Positions 1 to 7,157 of a stretch of 23,792 nucleotides of DNA are shown one piece after another. The notes below the pieces were generated by a model that made no database searches, had not been told where the DNA came from, and was given only the letters and a program-made list of their open reading frames with translations. Where the stretch lies: positions 5,852-29,643 of the forward strand of contig DAYH01000026.1 in NCBI GenBank assembly GCA_002506825.1, given 5' to 3'. The stretch comes from Euryarchaeota archaeon UBA103 (lineage in GTDB: Archaea; Thermoplasmatota; Poseidoniia; Poseidoniales; Thalassarchaeaceae). The first letter of the stretch is position 1; the number at the start of each line of letters is the position of its first letter. A program made the position numbers and the translations under genes.

Positions 1-459
1 GGTTCCGATGAGTACGATGATGGAGAATCGGACAACGACGGCCATGAGGCAGGTCCAAGATTTGGAGTGGTTGCAGATAACCTTACTTTCACAGCACCTC
101 TTTCCGACTTCGAACTCAGGTTCCTAAATTGCAACGGAGTAGACTCTCTGGACGAGTGCTCTTTGGTCGCTTCCGGACTCCTTGAATCAGGAGTGGCAAG
201 CGCACCAGGGGAAGCCAATTGTGTAGAGGGCTGTGATATCATGTTTACATTCGCTGACAATGACATGGACGGAATGGTATCTCCGGGGGATACGCTAGAT
301 ATCGGAGACGACTACGGATTCACTGTTGCCATTTACGATACATGGGCAGAAGGGTACACTGAAGATTCTGACGCTTACGGCCCAAACGTTCCCGGATTTG
401 GAGCACTACTGGGGGCAATAGCCCTAATCGGTGCCTCCATGGCATCTCGAAGGGATTAG
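1..459 (+). CDS. Secreted acidic surface protein with PGF-type C-terminal anchor (5' partial)
   Basis: The reading frame is open to the first base, so only the C-terminal 152 residues are present and the true start lies upstream. The visible part is very acidic (a D/E/S/G-rich opening). It contains a calcium-loop-like segment, DNDMDGMVSPGD, resembling EF-hand or dockerin loops, and four cysteines that could form disulfides. The C-terminus is tripartite: the motif VPGFGALL, a hydrophobic stretch, and a basic end, ASRRD. This is the layout of PGF-CTERM proteins, which archaeosortase A processes and lipid-anchors in other archaea. I infer an extracellular, membrane-anchored protein. The function of the ectodomain is not recognised. 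It is followed after 61 bases by the ABC transporter pair on the same strand. Confidence 0.75.
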   Translation, partial: GSDEYDDGESDNDGHEAGPRFGVVADNLTFTAPLSDFELRFLNCNGVDSLDECSLVASGLLESGVASAPGEANCVEGCDIMFTFADNDMDGMVSPGDTLDIGDDYGFTVAIYDTWAEGYTEDSDAYGPNVPGFGALLGAIALIGASMASRRD

Positions 460-467
460 ATAAGACT

Positions 468-480
468 CCAAAACTTTTGG
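468..480. promoter_or_regulatory. Short palindrome CCAAAA-C-TTTTGG between genes
   Basis: A perfect 13-nt dyad with 6-nt arms lies 8 bases after the stop codon of the surface-protein gene and about 40-50 bases before the ABC ATPase start. It could be a weak hairpin at the 3' end of the upstream transcript or an operator just upstream of the ABC promoter. Nothing in the sequence decides between these. Confidence 0.3.
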
Positions 481-490
481 ACGATACCTC

Positions 491-496
491 AATATC
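491..496 (+). promoter_or_regulatory. TATA-like element for the ABC transporter pair
   Basis: AATATC lies 25-30 bases before the ATG at 521, where an archaeal TATA box sits if the transcript is leaderless or nearly so. No Shine-Dalgarno sequence precedes either candidate start, which fits. The match is weak. Confidence 0.3.
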
Positions 497-504
497 CAAC
501 AACC

Positions 505-529
505 GAGTGGCATGTTTATCATGCCACTC
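505..529. repeat. Perfect 10-bp inverted repeat with 5-nt loop over the ABC ATPase start
   Basis: GAGTGGCATG, loop TTTAT, then CATGCCACTC: ten of ten pairs match. Both candidate start codons (ATG 512 and ATG 521) fall inside it. In a read-through mRNA this hairpin would bury the start; a leaderless transcript beginning at 521 would carry only the right arm. It may equally be a protein-binding dyad or a terminator of the upstream gene. Confidence 0.6.
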
Positions 530-1222
530 TTATCAATGACTAATGTAAAGAGGTACTATGAAACCCCCGCGGGAGCTGTGAAGGCCCTTGATGGAATTAA
601 TTTTCAGATAGACGAGGGAGAGAGGGTTCTTCTCTTGGGCCCATCGGGATCAGGAAAGACCACTCTTCTGAACTGCCTATCGGCCTTGGATAGCCCTACT
701 GATGGCTCATACAGCTTCATGGGTTCAGAAGTCCCTAGGGGAAATTCAGAGGAAATGACATCATTCAGGAGGGAGAACATAGGATATGTGTTCCAGTTCT
801 TCAACCTCCTCCAGGATCTTACAGTGATTGAGAACGTATCGCTTATTCAGGAGCTAGCCGGGAACAAGGACAAGTCTAGAGCGGAGGAGCTGCTCAGATT
901 GGTCGGGCTCCACTCCGAAAGAGATAGGTTCCCCGGGGAGATTAGCGGAGGGCAGCAACAGAGGGTTGCTATTGCTAGAAGTATAGCTAAGAGGCCTACT
1001 CTTCTCCTGGGCGATGAACTCACAGGGAATCTAGACACCGAGACCTCCGACAAGGTGATGCAAGTTCTCGTCGAGGCCTGTGAGAAGGAGAACATCACAG
1101 CTGTCCTAGTTACTCACGACGAATCTCTGATCGTTTATGCAACCAGGGTTATCAGGATAGATAGTGGCCAGATAGTATCCGATGAGAAGACAATTTCAAG
1201 CGAGAAAGCAACCATTTCTTGA
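521..1222 (+). CDS. ABC transporter ATP-binding protein, LolD/MacB type
   Basis: This is the nucleotide-binding subunit of an ABC system of the LolD/MacB/FtsE branch, which powers FtsX-like permeases that act on lipoproteins, peptides or drugs at the membrane. Numbered from ATG 521 (233 aa), it has Walker A GPSGSGKT (40-47), the Q-loop glutamine near 92, signature SGGQQQR (142-148), Walker B ending in D165-E166, D-loop GNLD and switch histidine H199 in LVTHD. One oddity is that the usual ADEPTGNLD reads GDELTGNLD, with the family proline replaced by leucine while the catalytic Glu remains. ATG 512 is the alternative start; ATG 536 would remove the first beta strand. The gene ends 9 bases before the permease, so the two form one transport operon. 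The substrate cannot be inferred. Confidence 0.9.
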   Translation: MPLLSMTNVKRYYETPAGAVKALDGINFQIDEGERVLLLGPSGSGKTTLLNCLSALDSPTDGSYSFMGSEVPRGNSEEMTSFRRENIGYVFQFFNLLQDLTVIENVSLIQELAGNKDKSRAEELLRLVGLHSERDRFPGEISGGQQQRVAIARSIAKRPTLLLGDELTGNLDTETSDKVMQVLVEACEKENITAVLVTHDESLIVYATRVIRIDSGQIVSDEKTISSEKATIS

Positions 1223-1231
1223 GGTGGAAGA

Positions 1232-3688
1232 ATGTTCGGCTCCTCCAATCTACTGAATAAGAGACTTGCAAGGAGTCTTTGGGGGACAAAACTTCGACTT
1301 TCCGCTGTAATCGGCATGATCTTTGTTGGTGTTTTTGCAGGCATAACATTTGGAGGATACTCAGCAAATCTAGGACCGATGTATGACTCAATCTATGAGG
1401 ATAGTGATTCGGGAAGCAATCTAGCGGATATCTGGATTGATAATGAGACCTCTACATGGTCTGGTGAACAGGTTCAATCCCTCTGCTCAGAGATTGAGTC
1501 CTCCTGGCCCGAGGGAGCTGAGCCCCTGGATCAATGCGAGGGCAGGATCGTGATGAACGGTGCGATGTTCCACATGACCGACTCCGGTCAGAATGTAATC
1601 AACTCCGTATGGCATGGGATACCTCACGACTCCGATGTAGACAAGGCATGGTTCCCCGATGGACACTCCCAAGGTATGCCGGCTGAGGCAGAGGACGAGA
1701 TAGTGATTGACGAGCATGTTAGGGAGGCGCTTTCTCTGAGCCTACAAGACGTGGTGACCATCGGGGTAGGAGAGGGAAGTATGAATTTCACAATAGTTGG
1801 ATTCGCATACCATCCGTTGCACATCTACATGGCTCCAGAAGGATCTCTGTTCCCTCCCGAATCAGGCGAGTTCGTCGTCGGCTACCTTTCCAGTTCTGGA
1901 ATGGAGAGGCTTACGGGCCTGTCACAGGGATCTGCAAATACCATAGTTCTGGATATTTCTGGGACTCCATCATTCGACCTTTCTGACACTGAGGAGTATG
2001 AGGGCGAGGACTTGGACGGAGTAAAGGGGGCCATCACCAGTTCTATGGATGAAAATGGCATGAACGGACGAATAAGAGACAGGGGGCAGGTCGAGTCAGT
2101 AGAGCTAATGAGATTAGACCTGGAGGGCTCCAAGACAATAGCCGCGCCTTTTACCATCCTAATCCAACTGATTGCAGCCATAACAATCGCTCTTAGCTTA
2201 CAGAGGCTGGTCCAGAGCCAGACTCGTGAGATAGCCATCCTCAGGACTCTCGGATTACCTAGGAAATCAATAATGTCGGGATATCTGATGGCTCCTTTAG
2301 TAATCGGTGGATTCGGTTGTCTACTTGGATCGATAGCCGGACCATATGGTATGAATGGAATGCTGGATTTCTATGAGGGAATAGTGGGAATTCCAATAAT
2401 TGTGAGAGAAATACCCAGTGAACTGTACCTCTCAACTATGGGCATCACCATGTCAATAGTTTTCATTTCTGGAGTCTACCCTGCTTGGAAGGCAACTAGA
2501 ATAGATCCTCTAGAGGCTCTTGGAGGGGGCTCTGAAATCAGAGTTGGATCAAACTATCTGCAGACACTAACTGGCTGGATGCCCACTCTGCTGGGACTCT
2601 CAGTTCGCTCGAGTCTTAGAAAGCCAGCGAGACTTGGGATGACGTTCCTTGCCATAGGAATCTCTCTGATGCTGGCAGGCTCGATTCAGATGATGACCGT
2701 CGCATTGAATGATACTATAGTAGGGGGTTTGAGGGAAGGTCAAACTTGGGATGCGCAGGTTTTTGTTCAACCCGATGGGGAGTCCGAAGTAGTAGAGTGG
2801 GCCATGGATAGAGGCGCCTCATATGAGATAGTTATCGAGGCCCCCGTCGGAACTCTAATTGACTCTTCAGAACTACAGAGAAGCTTCGTATTAGTGGGAC
2901 TAGGAGGTTTTGGAGACGGTGAATCAATGAGGCAGACGGAAATTATTGATGGTTCAGAACCAGTTCCAAATACTGTCATAACAGAGGTCATGATGGACGA
3001 GGGGTCATTAAAAATGACCGGATGGAAAGTGGGGGATAGAAAATTTGTATCAATATCTGGTAACGAATTGGAAGTAGATATTGTAGGATCTGTGAGAGGA
3101 GAGATTTCTAGAACTATGTTCCTCCATCAGACAGACTTGGCAGGGATAATTGGATTCAACGCTACAGCAGTCTACTTGGAGTTCCCAGAGGGGGTTGCCG
3201 TAGATGAGGAGCTTGGGATATTATCCAGTGGAATTCAAGAGAGGGAATCACTTCTTAGGGGGATAGAATCTCTACTTGAACGACAAACTCAAGTTCTAGG
3301 CGCGATAATGGGATTAGGATTCGTATTCACTCTAGCGGTTATGTTCAATACTATGGTCATGAATCTAGCTGAGAGGGATTTCGAATTGGCTACTTTGAGA
3401 GTATTAGGGGCATCTACTGGAAGTCTTTCAGTAATGCTGCTCTTCGAGAGTACCATCATTGGTTTGATAGGGGGTCTGTTTGGAGTTATCTTCGCCTTCG
3501 GTGGCGCATTAGGTCTGGCGGCTGAATTCTCAACATGGCAATTCTACTTCCCAGTGGTCCTAGTCCCGAACGTTGCTTTCCAGCTCATGTCAGTGGTATT
3601 ACTGATTTCTGTAGCAATGGTACCGGTTGGGATTTTAAGAATAAGGAATATGGATTTGGTCGAGAAAGTCAAAGACCTGTCACAATGA
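1232..3688 (+). CDS. FtsX/MacB-like ABC transporter permease
   Basis: This 818-aa membrane protein is the partner of the preceding ATPase. A GAGGTG ribosome site (1221-1226), overlapping the upstream stop, supports the ATG at 1232. It has a first transmembrane helix around residues 24-44, a large extracytoplasmic domain to about 300, then three helices ending in the family hallmark YPAWKATRIDPLEAL (about 412-426). A second half follows: a helix near 467-487, another ectodomain, and three C-terminal helices (about 690-790). This duplicated FtsX-domain layout suits permeases that work mechanically on periplasmic or extracellular substrates, such as lipoprotein release or peptide export. I see no frameshift. 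The substrate is unknown; the anchored surface protein just upstream is suggestive but is not evidence of a link. Confidence 0.88.
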   Translation: MFGSSNLLNKRLARSLWGTKLRLSAVIGMIFVGVFAGITFGGYSANLGPMYDSIYEDSDSGSNLADIWIDNETSTWSGEQVQSLCSEIESSWPEGAEPLDQCEGRIVMNGAMFHMTDSGQNVINSVWHGIPHDSDVDKAWFPDGHSQGMPAEAEDEIVIDEHVREALSLSLQDVVTIGVGEGSMNFTIVGFAYHPLHIYMAPEGSLFPPESGEFVVGYLSSSGMERLTGLSQGSANTIVLDISGTPSFDLSDTEEYEGEDLDGVKGAITSSMDENGMNGRIRDRGQVESVELMRLDLEGSKTIAAPFTILIQLIAAITIALSLQRLVQSQTREIAILRTLGLPRKSIMSGYLMAPLVIGGFGCLLGSIAGPYGMNGMLDFYEGIVGIPIIVREIPSELYLSTMGITMSIVFISGVYPAWKATRIDPLEALGGGSEIRVGSNYLQTLTGWMPTLLGLSVRSSLRKPARLGMTFLAIGISLMLAGSIQMMTVALNDTIVGGLREGQTWDAQVFVQPDGESEVVEWAMDRGASYEIVIEAPVGTLIDSSELQRSFVLVGLGGFGDGESMRQTEIIDGSEPVPNTVITEVMMDEGSLKMTGWKVGDRKFVSISGNELEVDIVGSVRGEISRTMFLHQTDLAGIIGFNATAVYLEFPEGVAVDEELGILSSGIQERESLLRGIESLLERQTQVLGAIMGLGFVFTLAVMFNTMVMNLAERDFELATLRVLGASTGSLSVMLLFESTIIGLIGGLFGVIFAFGGALGLAAEFSTWQFYFPVVLVPNVAFQLMSVVLLISVAMVPVGILRIRNMDLVEKVKDLSQ

Positions 3689-3697
3689 GGGGTGGGC

Positions 3698-4480
3698 ATG
3701 AGAGTAGTCACTTGGAACCTGAATGGCATCAGAGCGGCCCACAGGAAAGGACTCTATGATTTCATAGAGAGGATAGATGCTGATGTGATGCTGTTCCAAG
3801 AGGTGAGGGCCCTGCCCGAGCAGATGCCGAAGGACTGGTCGGAACCTGAGGGATACGATGTGATATGGCATCCAGCACAGAGAAAGGGATACTCGGGAGT
3901 GATGGCATGCTCCAGGGTTGGAATGGATGAGATTGGTAGGGGAATAGATACTGATTTGGACGAGGTCAGGGATCCAGAGGGTAGAGTTTTGCATACAAAG
4001 CACAATGGGATGCATTGTGTGAATATCTATCTTCCAAACGGGTCATCAAGCGCGGAAAGGCAGGCATACAAGGATCAATGGATAGAGGATTTAATGGAGT
4101 GGGCTGAGATGTTCGTCGGTTCAGAAGAGCCCGCTATCCTTTGTGGCGACCTCAATATTGCGCACACTGAAGACGACATATGGGATCCAAAGGGGAATAA
4201 GAGGTCATCAGGATTCCTGGAGCACGAGAGGGATTGGTTCACCAGGCTACTGAATAGGGGCTGGCATGATCTGTTGAGGATTCATATGGGACCTCAGAAA
4301 GGGCCGTATACATGGTGGTCAAACTTCAGGAGGGCCAGAGAGAGAGATAGAGGGTGGAGAATAGACTACGTCTTAGCAAATGATTCCGCCAGAGCCCTAA
4401 TGAAATCTGCAGAGGTAATGAGAGAAGGGGGGCTGGTTGTTTCTGATCATGCTCCTGTAATCGTAGATTTTGACATGTAG
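3698..4480 (+). CDS. xthA: Exodeoxyribonuclease III / AP endonuclease (Xth family)
   Basis: This Mg-dependent nuclease of base-excision repair cuts DNA 5' to abasic sites and has 3'-5' exonuclease activity. All expected active-site elements are visible, numbered from ATG 3698 (260 aa): N7 in TWNLNGIRA, E35 in FQEVRA, Y111 in NIYLPNG, D151 and N153 in CGDLNIAHTE, D223 in WRIDYVLAN, and D250-H251 in SDHAPV. The tryptophan-rich YTWWSNF segment is also typical. The length is normal for the family (about 255-270). A GTG at 3692 is in frame, but the purine-rich GAGGGGTGGG (3687-3696) serves better as the ribosome site for ATG 3698. It begins 9 bases after the permease stop, so it is probably co-transcribed without a functional link. 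Confidence 0.95.
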   Translation: MRVVTWNLNGIRAAHRKGLYDFIERIDADVMLFQEVRALPEQMPKDWSEPEGYDVIWHPAQRKGYSGVMACSRVGMDEIGRGIDTDLDEVRDPEGRVLHTKHNGMHCVNIYLPNGSSSAERQAYKDQWIEDLMEWAEMFVGSEEPAILCGDLNIAHTEDDIWDPKGNKRSSGFLEHERDWFTRLLNRGWHDLLRIHMGPQKGPYTWWSNFRRARERDRGWRIDYVLANDSARALMKSAEVMREGGLVVSDHAPVIVDFDM

Positions 4481-4492
4481 GGATTGAATAAC

Positions 4493-4501
4493 ATAATTTT
4501 T
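4493..4501 (+). promoter_or_regulatory. TATA-like box of the aro operon
   Basis: ATAATTTTT is the most AT-rich stretch of the 53-base gap between the nuclease and the first aro gene. It would place transcription initiation around 4520-4527, just ahead of the GTG 4531/ATG 4534 starts, giving a very short leader. Position and composition are the only evidence. Confidence 0.4.
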
Positions 4502-4533
4502 CTACCTCATGGCATTAACCCATCATTCAAGTG

Positions 4534-5349
4534 ATGGAGCTTGGACGAACATGCATGGCAGATGACCTAGATGAAAGGCTATCTCGTCTTCTTCCAGAAG
4601 GAAGGGGACTATGGATCCCCATGGATCATGGCATTTCTGGCTATCCAGAGAAAGGGCTTGATAACATGGACGAGCTCATTGATTCATGCATTGTTGCAGG
4701 TGCCGATGCAATCGTCCTCCAGAAGGGTATTCTTTCACACCAGTTACCAAGGACCAAGTGGGAAAATTTCGTTATGCACGTCTCGGTTTCTACTGTACAT
4801 GGTGGAAAAAGATCTGGAACCAAAGTAATTGTTGGGAATGCTCAAGAGGCTCTCAAAAGAGGAGCTAGCGCAATTTCATGTCAGATTAATCTAGGGGACG
4901 ATCAGGAATACAAGATGATCGAATCTGCTGGAGCCCTAACTTCTTCAGCATTGGAGTACGATATTCCCGTTCTTGGCATGGTGTACCCCCGGGGTCCAAA
5001 TCTGAATCTGAGTGAAGACGATGCGACTAACGGCGTGGCCCATGCCGCTAGAGTAGCATGGGAGCTAGGCTGTCATGTGGCCAAGGTCCCTTGGACGGGA
5101 AATGCTGAATCTTTCTCCAAAGTTTGCTCAGCGGTACCCATCCCAGTCTTGATAGCAGGAGGTGCTGAAGACAAGCCATTCCTACATACTCTCAAGATTG
5201 TTGAAGAGGCTATCTCGGTAGGGGGGGCAGGAGTTTGTATGGGGCGGCAAATATTCTCAGCAACCGATAGTGTTGCTAGGATAAAGGCCCTCAGAGCAGT
5301 AATCCATGAAGGGGCCAGTGCGAATGAGGCCGCCTCATATTTGGGGTGA
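4534..5349 (+). CDS. aroA': 2-amino-3,7-dideoxy-D-threo-hept-6-ulosonate (ADTH) synthase, DhnA-type aldolase
   Basis: This class I (Schiff-base) aldolase opens the archaeal shikimate route. It condenses a 6-deoxy-5-ketofructose phosphate with aspartate semialdehyde to give ADTH, replacing DAHP synthase. Numbered from ATG 4534 (271 aa), it has IPMDHG with D31, MVYPRGPN with Y151, and VAKVPWTG with K184 as the Schiff-base lysine. These match the Asp/Tyr/Lys set known for the Methanocaldococcus enzyme MJ0400. The GGAGVCMGRQIF phosphate-binding end is also present. The family also contains class I fructose-bisphosphate aldolases, but the following DHQ synthase II gene strongly favours ADTH synthase. 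The start is uncertain: GTG 4531 and ATG 4555 are in frame and no ribosome site is clear. ATG 4534 gives an N-terminus of about the usual length. Confidence 0.9.
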   Translation: MELGRTCMADDLDERLSRLLPEGRGLWIPMDHGISGYPEKGLDNMDELIDSCIVAGADAIVLQKGILSHQLPRTKWENFVMHVSVSTVHGGKRSGTKVIVGNAQEALKRGASAISCQINLGDDQEYKMIESAGALTSSALEYDIPVLGMVYPRGPNLNLSEDDATNGVAHAARVAWELGCHVAKVPWTGNAESFSKVCSAVPIPVLIAGGAEDKPFLHTLKIVEEAISVGGAGVCMGRQIFSATDSVARIKALRAVIHEGASANEAASYLG

Positions 5350-5353
5350 TTTG

Positions 5354-6298
5354 ATGGAAATATGGATCGATGCAGAAAAATATGAAACTACTTCCAATAA
5401 TTCAGAATATAGGGTGTGGAAAGGACAAGATCCAGAAGTAGCGGTCGTGGAACTCGACGATTTCAAGGGACAAGATGAGGCTATGTCACTTGTTGGACTG
5501 GTTCCTTGGGTGATGATGAGATGCTCTGACTGGAAGATGATCCCTCTGGAGAATATAGTGGCGGCCGCATCGGATAGTGGCACTAAGGTTGCTGTATCGA
5601 TCTCCGAGGAAATAGATATCCAGGGGGTCGCATTCGCCCTTGAGCAAGGTGTTGATGCAATAGTCATCCCTCCTGAAGAATTGTCTCCCTCTCTTTGGTC
5701 GTCCGCATTGAAGATCGCAGAGGAGAGAATACCGGTCAGAGATGACAGAAACAATCCGGAGCTATCCACTGCCATAATATCCTCAGTCACCACAGCGGGT
5801 CTTGGAGAGAGGGTTTGTGTAGATCTCGCCGAGAGACTATCGGATGGAGAGGGTATTTTCGTAGGGTCTTCATCATCATGTCTTTGTTTAGTCCATGGTG
5901 AGACTGTTCCCTCTCAATATGTTCCTTCGAGGCCATTCAGAGTGAATGCAGGAGCCGTCCACTCATACGTCTTGATGGGAGATGGATCTACAAAGTACCT
6001 ATGCGAGCTGTCTTCAGGAGACCAAGTCGCCGTATATTCTGATATAGGCCTTACCAGAATAGCTACAATTGGCAGACTGAAGATTGAGAGAAGGCCGCTT
6101 CTGAAAATTTCACTGGAGTCTGAAAATTTCACTGGTAACATCTTGGTTCAACAGGCAGAGACAGTACGCCTAGTGACACCTTCCGGTAGCGCAGTCTCAG
6201 TTACCAAAATAAAATCAGGAGATGAAATTACTGTTCTCAATGGTGGTGGAATGCGCCATATTGGCAAATCAATTCAGGGGGAGGTTAGTGAAAAATGA
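5354..6298 (+). CDS. aroB': 3-dehydroquinate synthase II (archaeal type)
   Basis: This enzyme catalyses the NAD-dependent oxidative deamination and cyclisation of ADTH to 3-dehydroquinate, the second step of the archaeal aromatic pathway. It is unrelated to bacterial AroB. The C-terminal half carries the family blocks: GEGIFVGSSSS then LVHGETV, RPFRVNAGAVHSYV (about 193-206), IGRLKIERRPLL, QQAETVRLV and SVTKIKSGDEI. At 314 aa it is a little short, mainly because the N-terminal half is compact. The ATG at 5354 is chosen because GGGGTGAT (5343-5350) lies just before it and because it starts 4 bases after the upstream stop; the frame is open further upstream inside the previous gene. It overlaps the next gene by ATGA. 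A 16-base sequence is repeated with a 19-base period near its 3' end. Confidence 0.93.
   Translation: MEIWIDAEKYETTSNNSEYRVWKGQDPEVAVVELDDFKGQDEAMSLVGLVPWVMMRCSDWKMIPLENIVAAASDSGTKVAVSISEEIDIQGVAFALEQGVDAIVIPPEELSPSLWSSALKIAEERIPVRDDRNNPELSTAIISSVTTAGLGERVCVDLAERLSDGEGIFVGSSSSCLCLVHGETVPSQYVPSRPFRVNAGAVHSYVLMGDGSTKYLCELSSGDQVAVYSDIGLTRIATIGRLKIERRPLLKISLESENFTGNILVQQAETVRLVTPSGSAVSVTKIKSGDEITVLNGGGMRHIGKSIQGEVSEK
6101..6135 (+). repeat. Tandem 16-bp repeat, period 19, inside the DHQ synthase II gene
   Basis: CTGAAAATTTCACTGG occurs at 6101-6116 and again at 6120-6135, separated by AGT. Because 19 is not a multiple of three, the two copies are read in different frames, giving LKISL from the first and ENFTG from the second. 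Confidence 0.9.
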
Positions 6299-7149
6299 CA
6301 ATTCTCGCATCTGGAACAGCTAATGGTGCAGTTTCCATCTTACATGCCATGGGCAATGGAAAGGGTTGCTCAATTCCCATCAAACTCCAGACTCGTGTGA
6401 ATCTTCACGATGAGCGAATGGAAGTAGAGAATGATAATCACGATTTACTATCACAAGTTTCTTCAATCTGGAGAAAAAATGGATTCCCATTGCCTTCAGA
6501 ATTTGGTTGGGAGATAATCAGTGACGTTCCCATAGGCCAGGGTATGAAATCTAGCTCAGCTCTGGCTTGTGCGGCTTTAAGGGCACTGGATAAGGCATCA
6601 TGGACCGGACTTTCGGATTTCGAAATAGTCGACTTAGCAGTTGAGGCACAGATAGAATCCGGATGCTCTGTTACAGGAAGTATGGACGATACATGGGCTG
6701 CCATTTCTTCTGGATGGAAGGTCATAGATCCCTCTGTCCCCTCGGTTGAATCTATCCTATTCGAGGGTGATGCGGAAACTGGACTTTCAGTTTTAGTTGG
6801 CCTCAGAGGGCTTAGGAAATATAATGTCGATAAGGAATCATTCTCAGGGAACTCACAGATTTTCGATAGATCTTTGGCATCTCTAATTAACGGATCGATA
6901 CTAGATGCACTTTCATCTAATGGCATGGCAGTGGCGGCCTCTGTCGATGATTTTGAGGCACTAAGAATCTCTAATATGATGATTGCTTCAGGGGCTTTAG
7001 CCGCAGGAATAAGTGGCTCCGGTCCTGCAATAACGGCAGTATGCTATGAGTCAGAAAAAGAATTCCTAGAATCCCAATTGAAACAGTTCTGTGAACAGGT
7101 ATTAATCACAGAATTCGTCACATGTGATGAACTGACAGAGGAGGTATGA
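6295..7149 (+). CDS. aroK: Shikimate kinase, archaeal GHMP type
   Basis: This enzyme phosphorylates shikimate at O3 using ATP. It belongs to the GHMP (galacto-, homoserine, mevalonate) kinase superfamily used by archaea rather than the P-loop AroK/AroL fold. Visible elements are the N-terminal ASGTANGAVSILHAMGNGKG, matching archaeal shikimate kinases; the glycine/serine-rich ATP loop PIGQGMKSSSAL (79-90); a middle CSVTGSMDDTWAA; and the C-terminal GISGSGPAI motif 3 (about 237-245). At 284 aa the length is typical. ATG 6295 overlaps the previous stop as ATGA and is preceded by GGAGGT (6280-6285) with 9-base spacing, so translation is probably coupled. The alternative, homoserine kinase, is excluded by context and by the N-terminal block. 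Confidence 0.93.
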   Translation: MTILASGTANGAVSILHAMGNGKGCSIPIKLQTRVNLHDERMEVENDNHDLLSQVSSIWRKNGFPLPSEFGWEIISDVPIGQGMKSSSALACAALRALDKASWTGLSDFEIVDLAVEAQIESGCSVTGSMDDTWAAISSGWKVIDPSVPSVESILFEGDAETGLSVLVGLRGLRKYNVDKESFSGNSQIFDRSLASLINGSILDALSSNGMAVAASVDDFEALRISNMMIASGALAAGISGSGPAITAVCYESEKEFLESQLKQFCEQVLITEFVTCDELTEEV

Positions 7150-7157
7150 GTTTGGGG

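Noticed and set aside
3535..3759. Plus-strand frame bridging the permease end and the nuclease start
   Set aside because: It overlaps two well-supported genes in another frame and has no start signal.
5335..5793. 152-codon minus-strand open frame inside the DHQ synthase II gene
   Set aside because: It lies wholly opposite a confidently identified gene, has no recognisable motif and no ribosome site; it reads as a mirror of the real codon usage.
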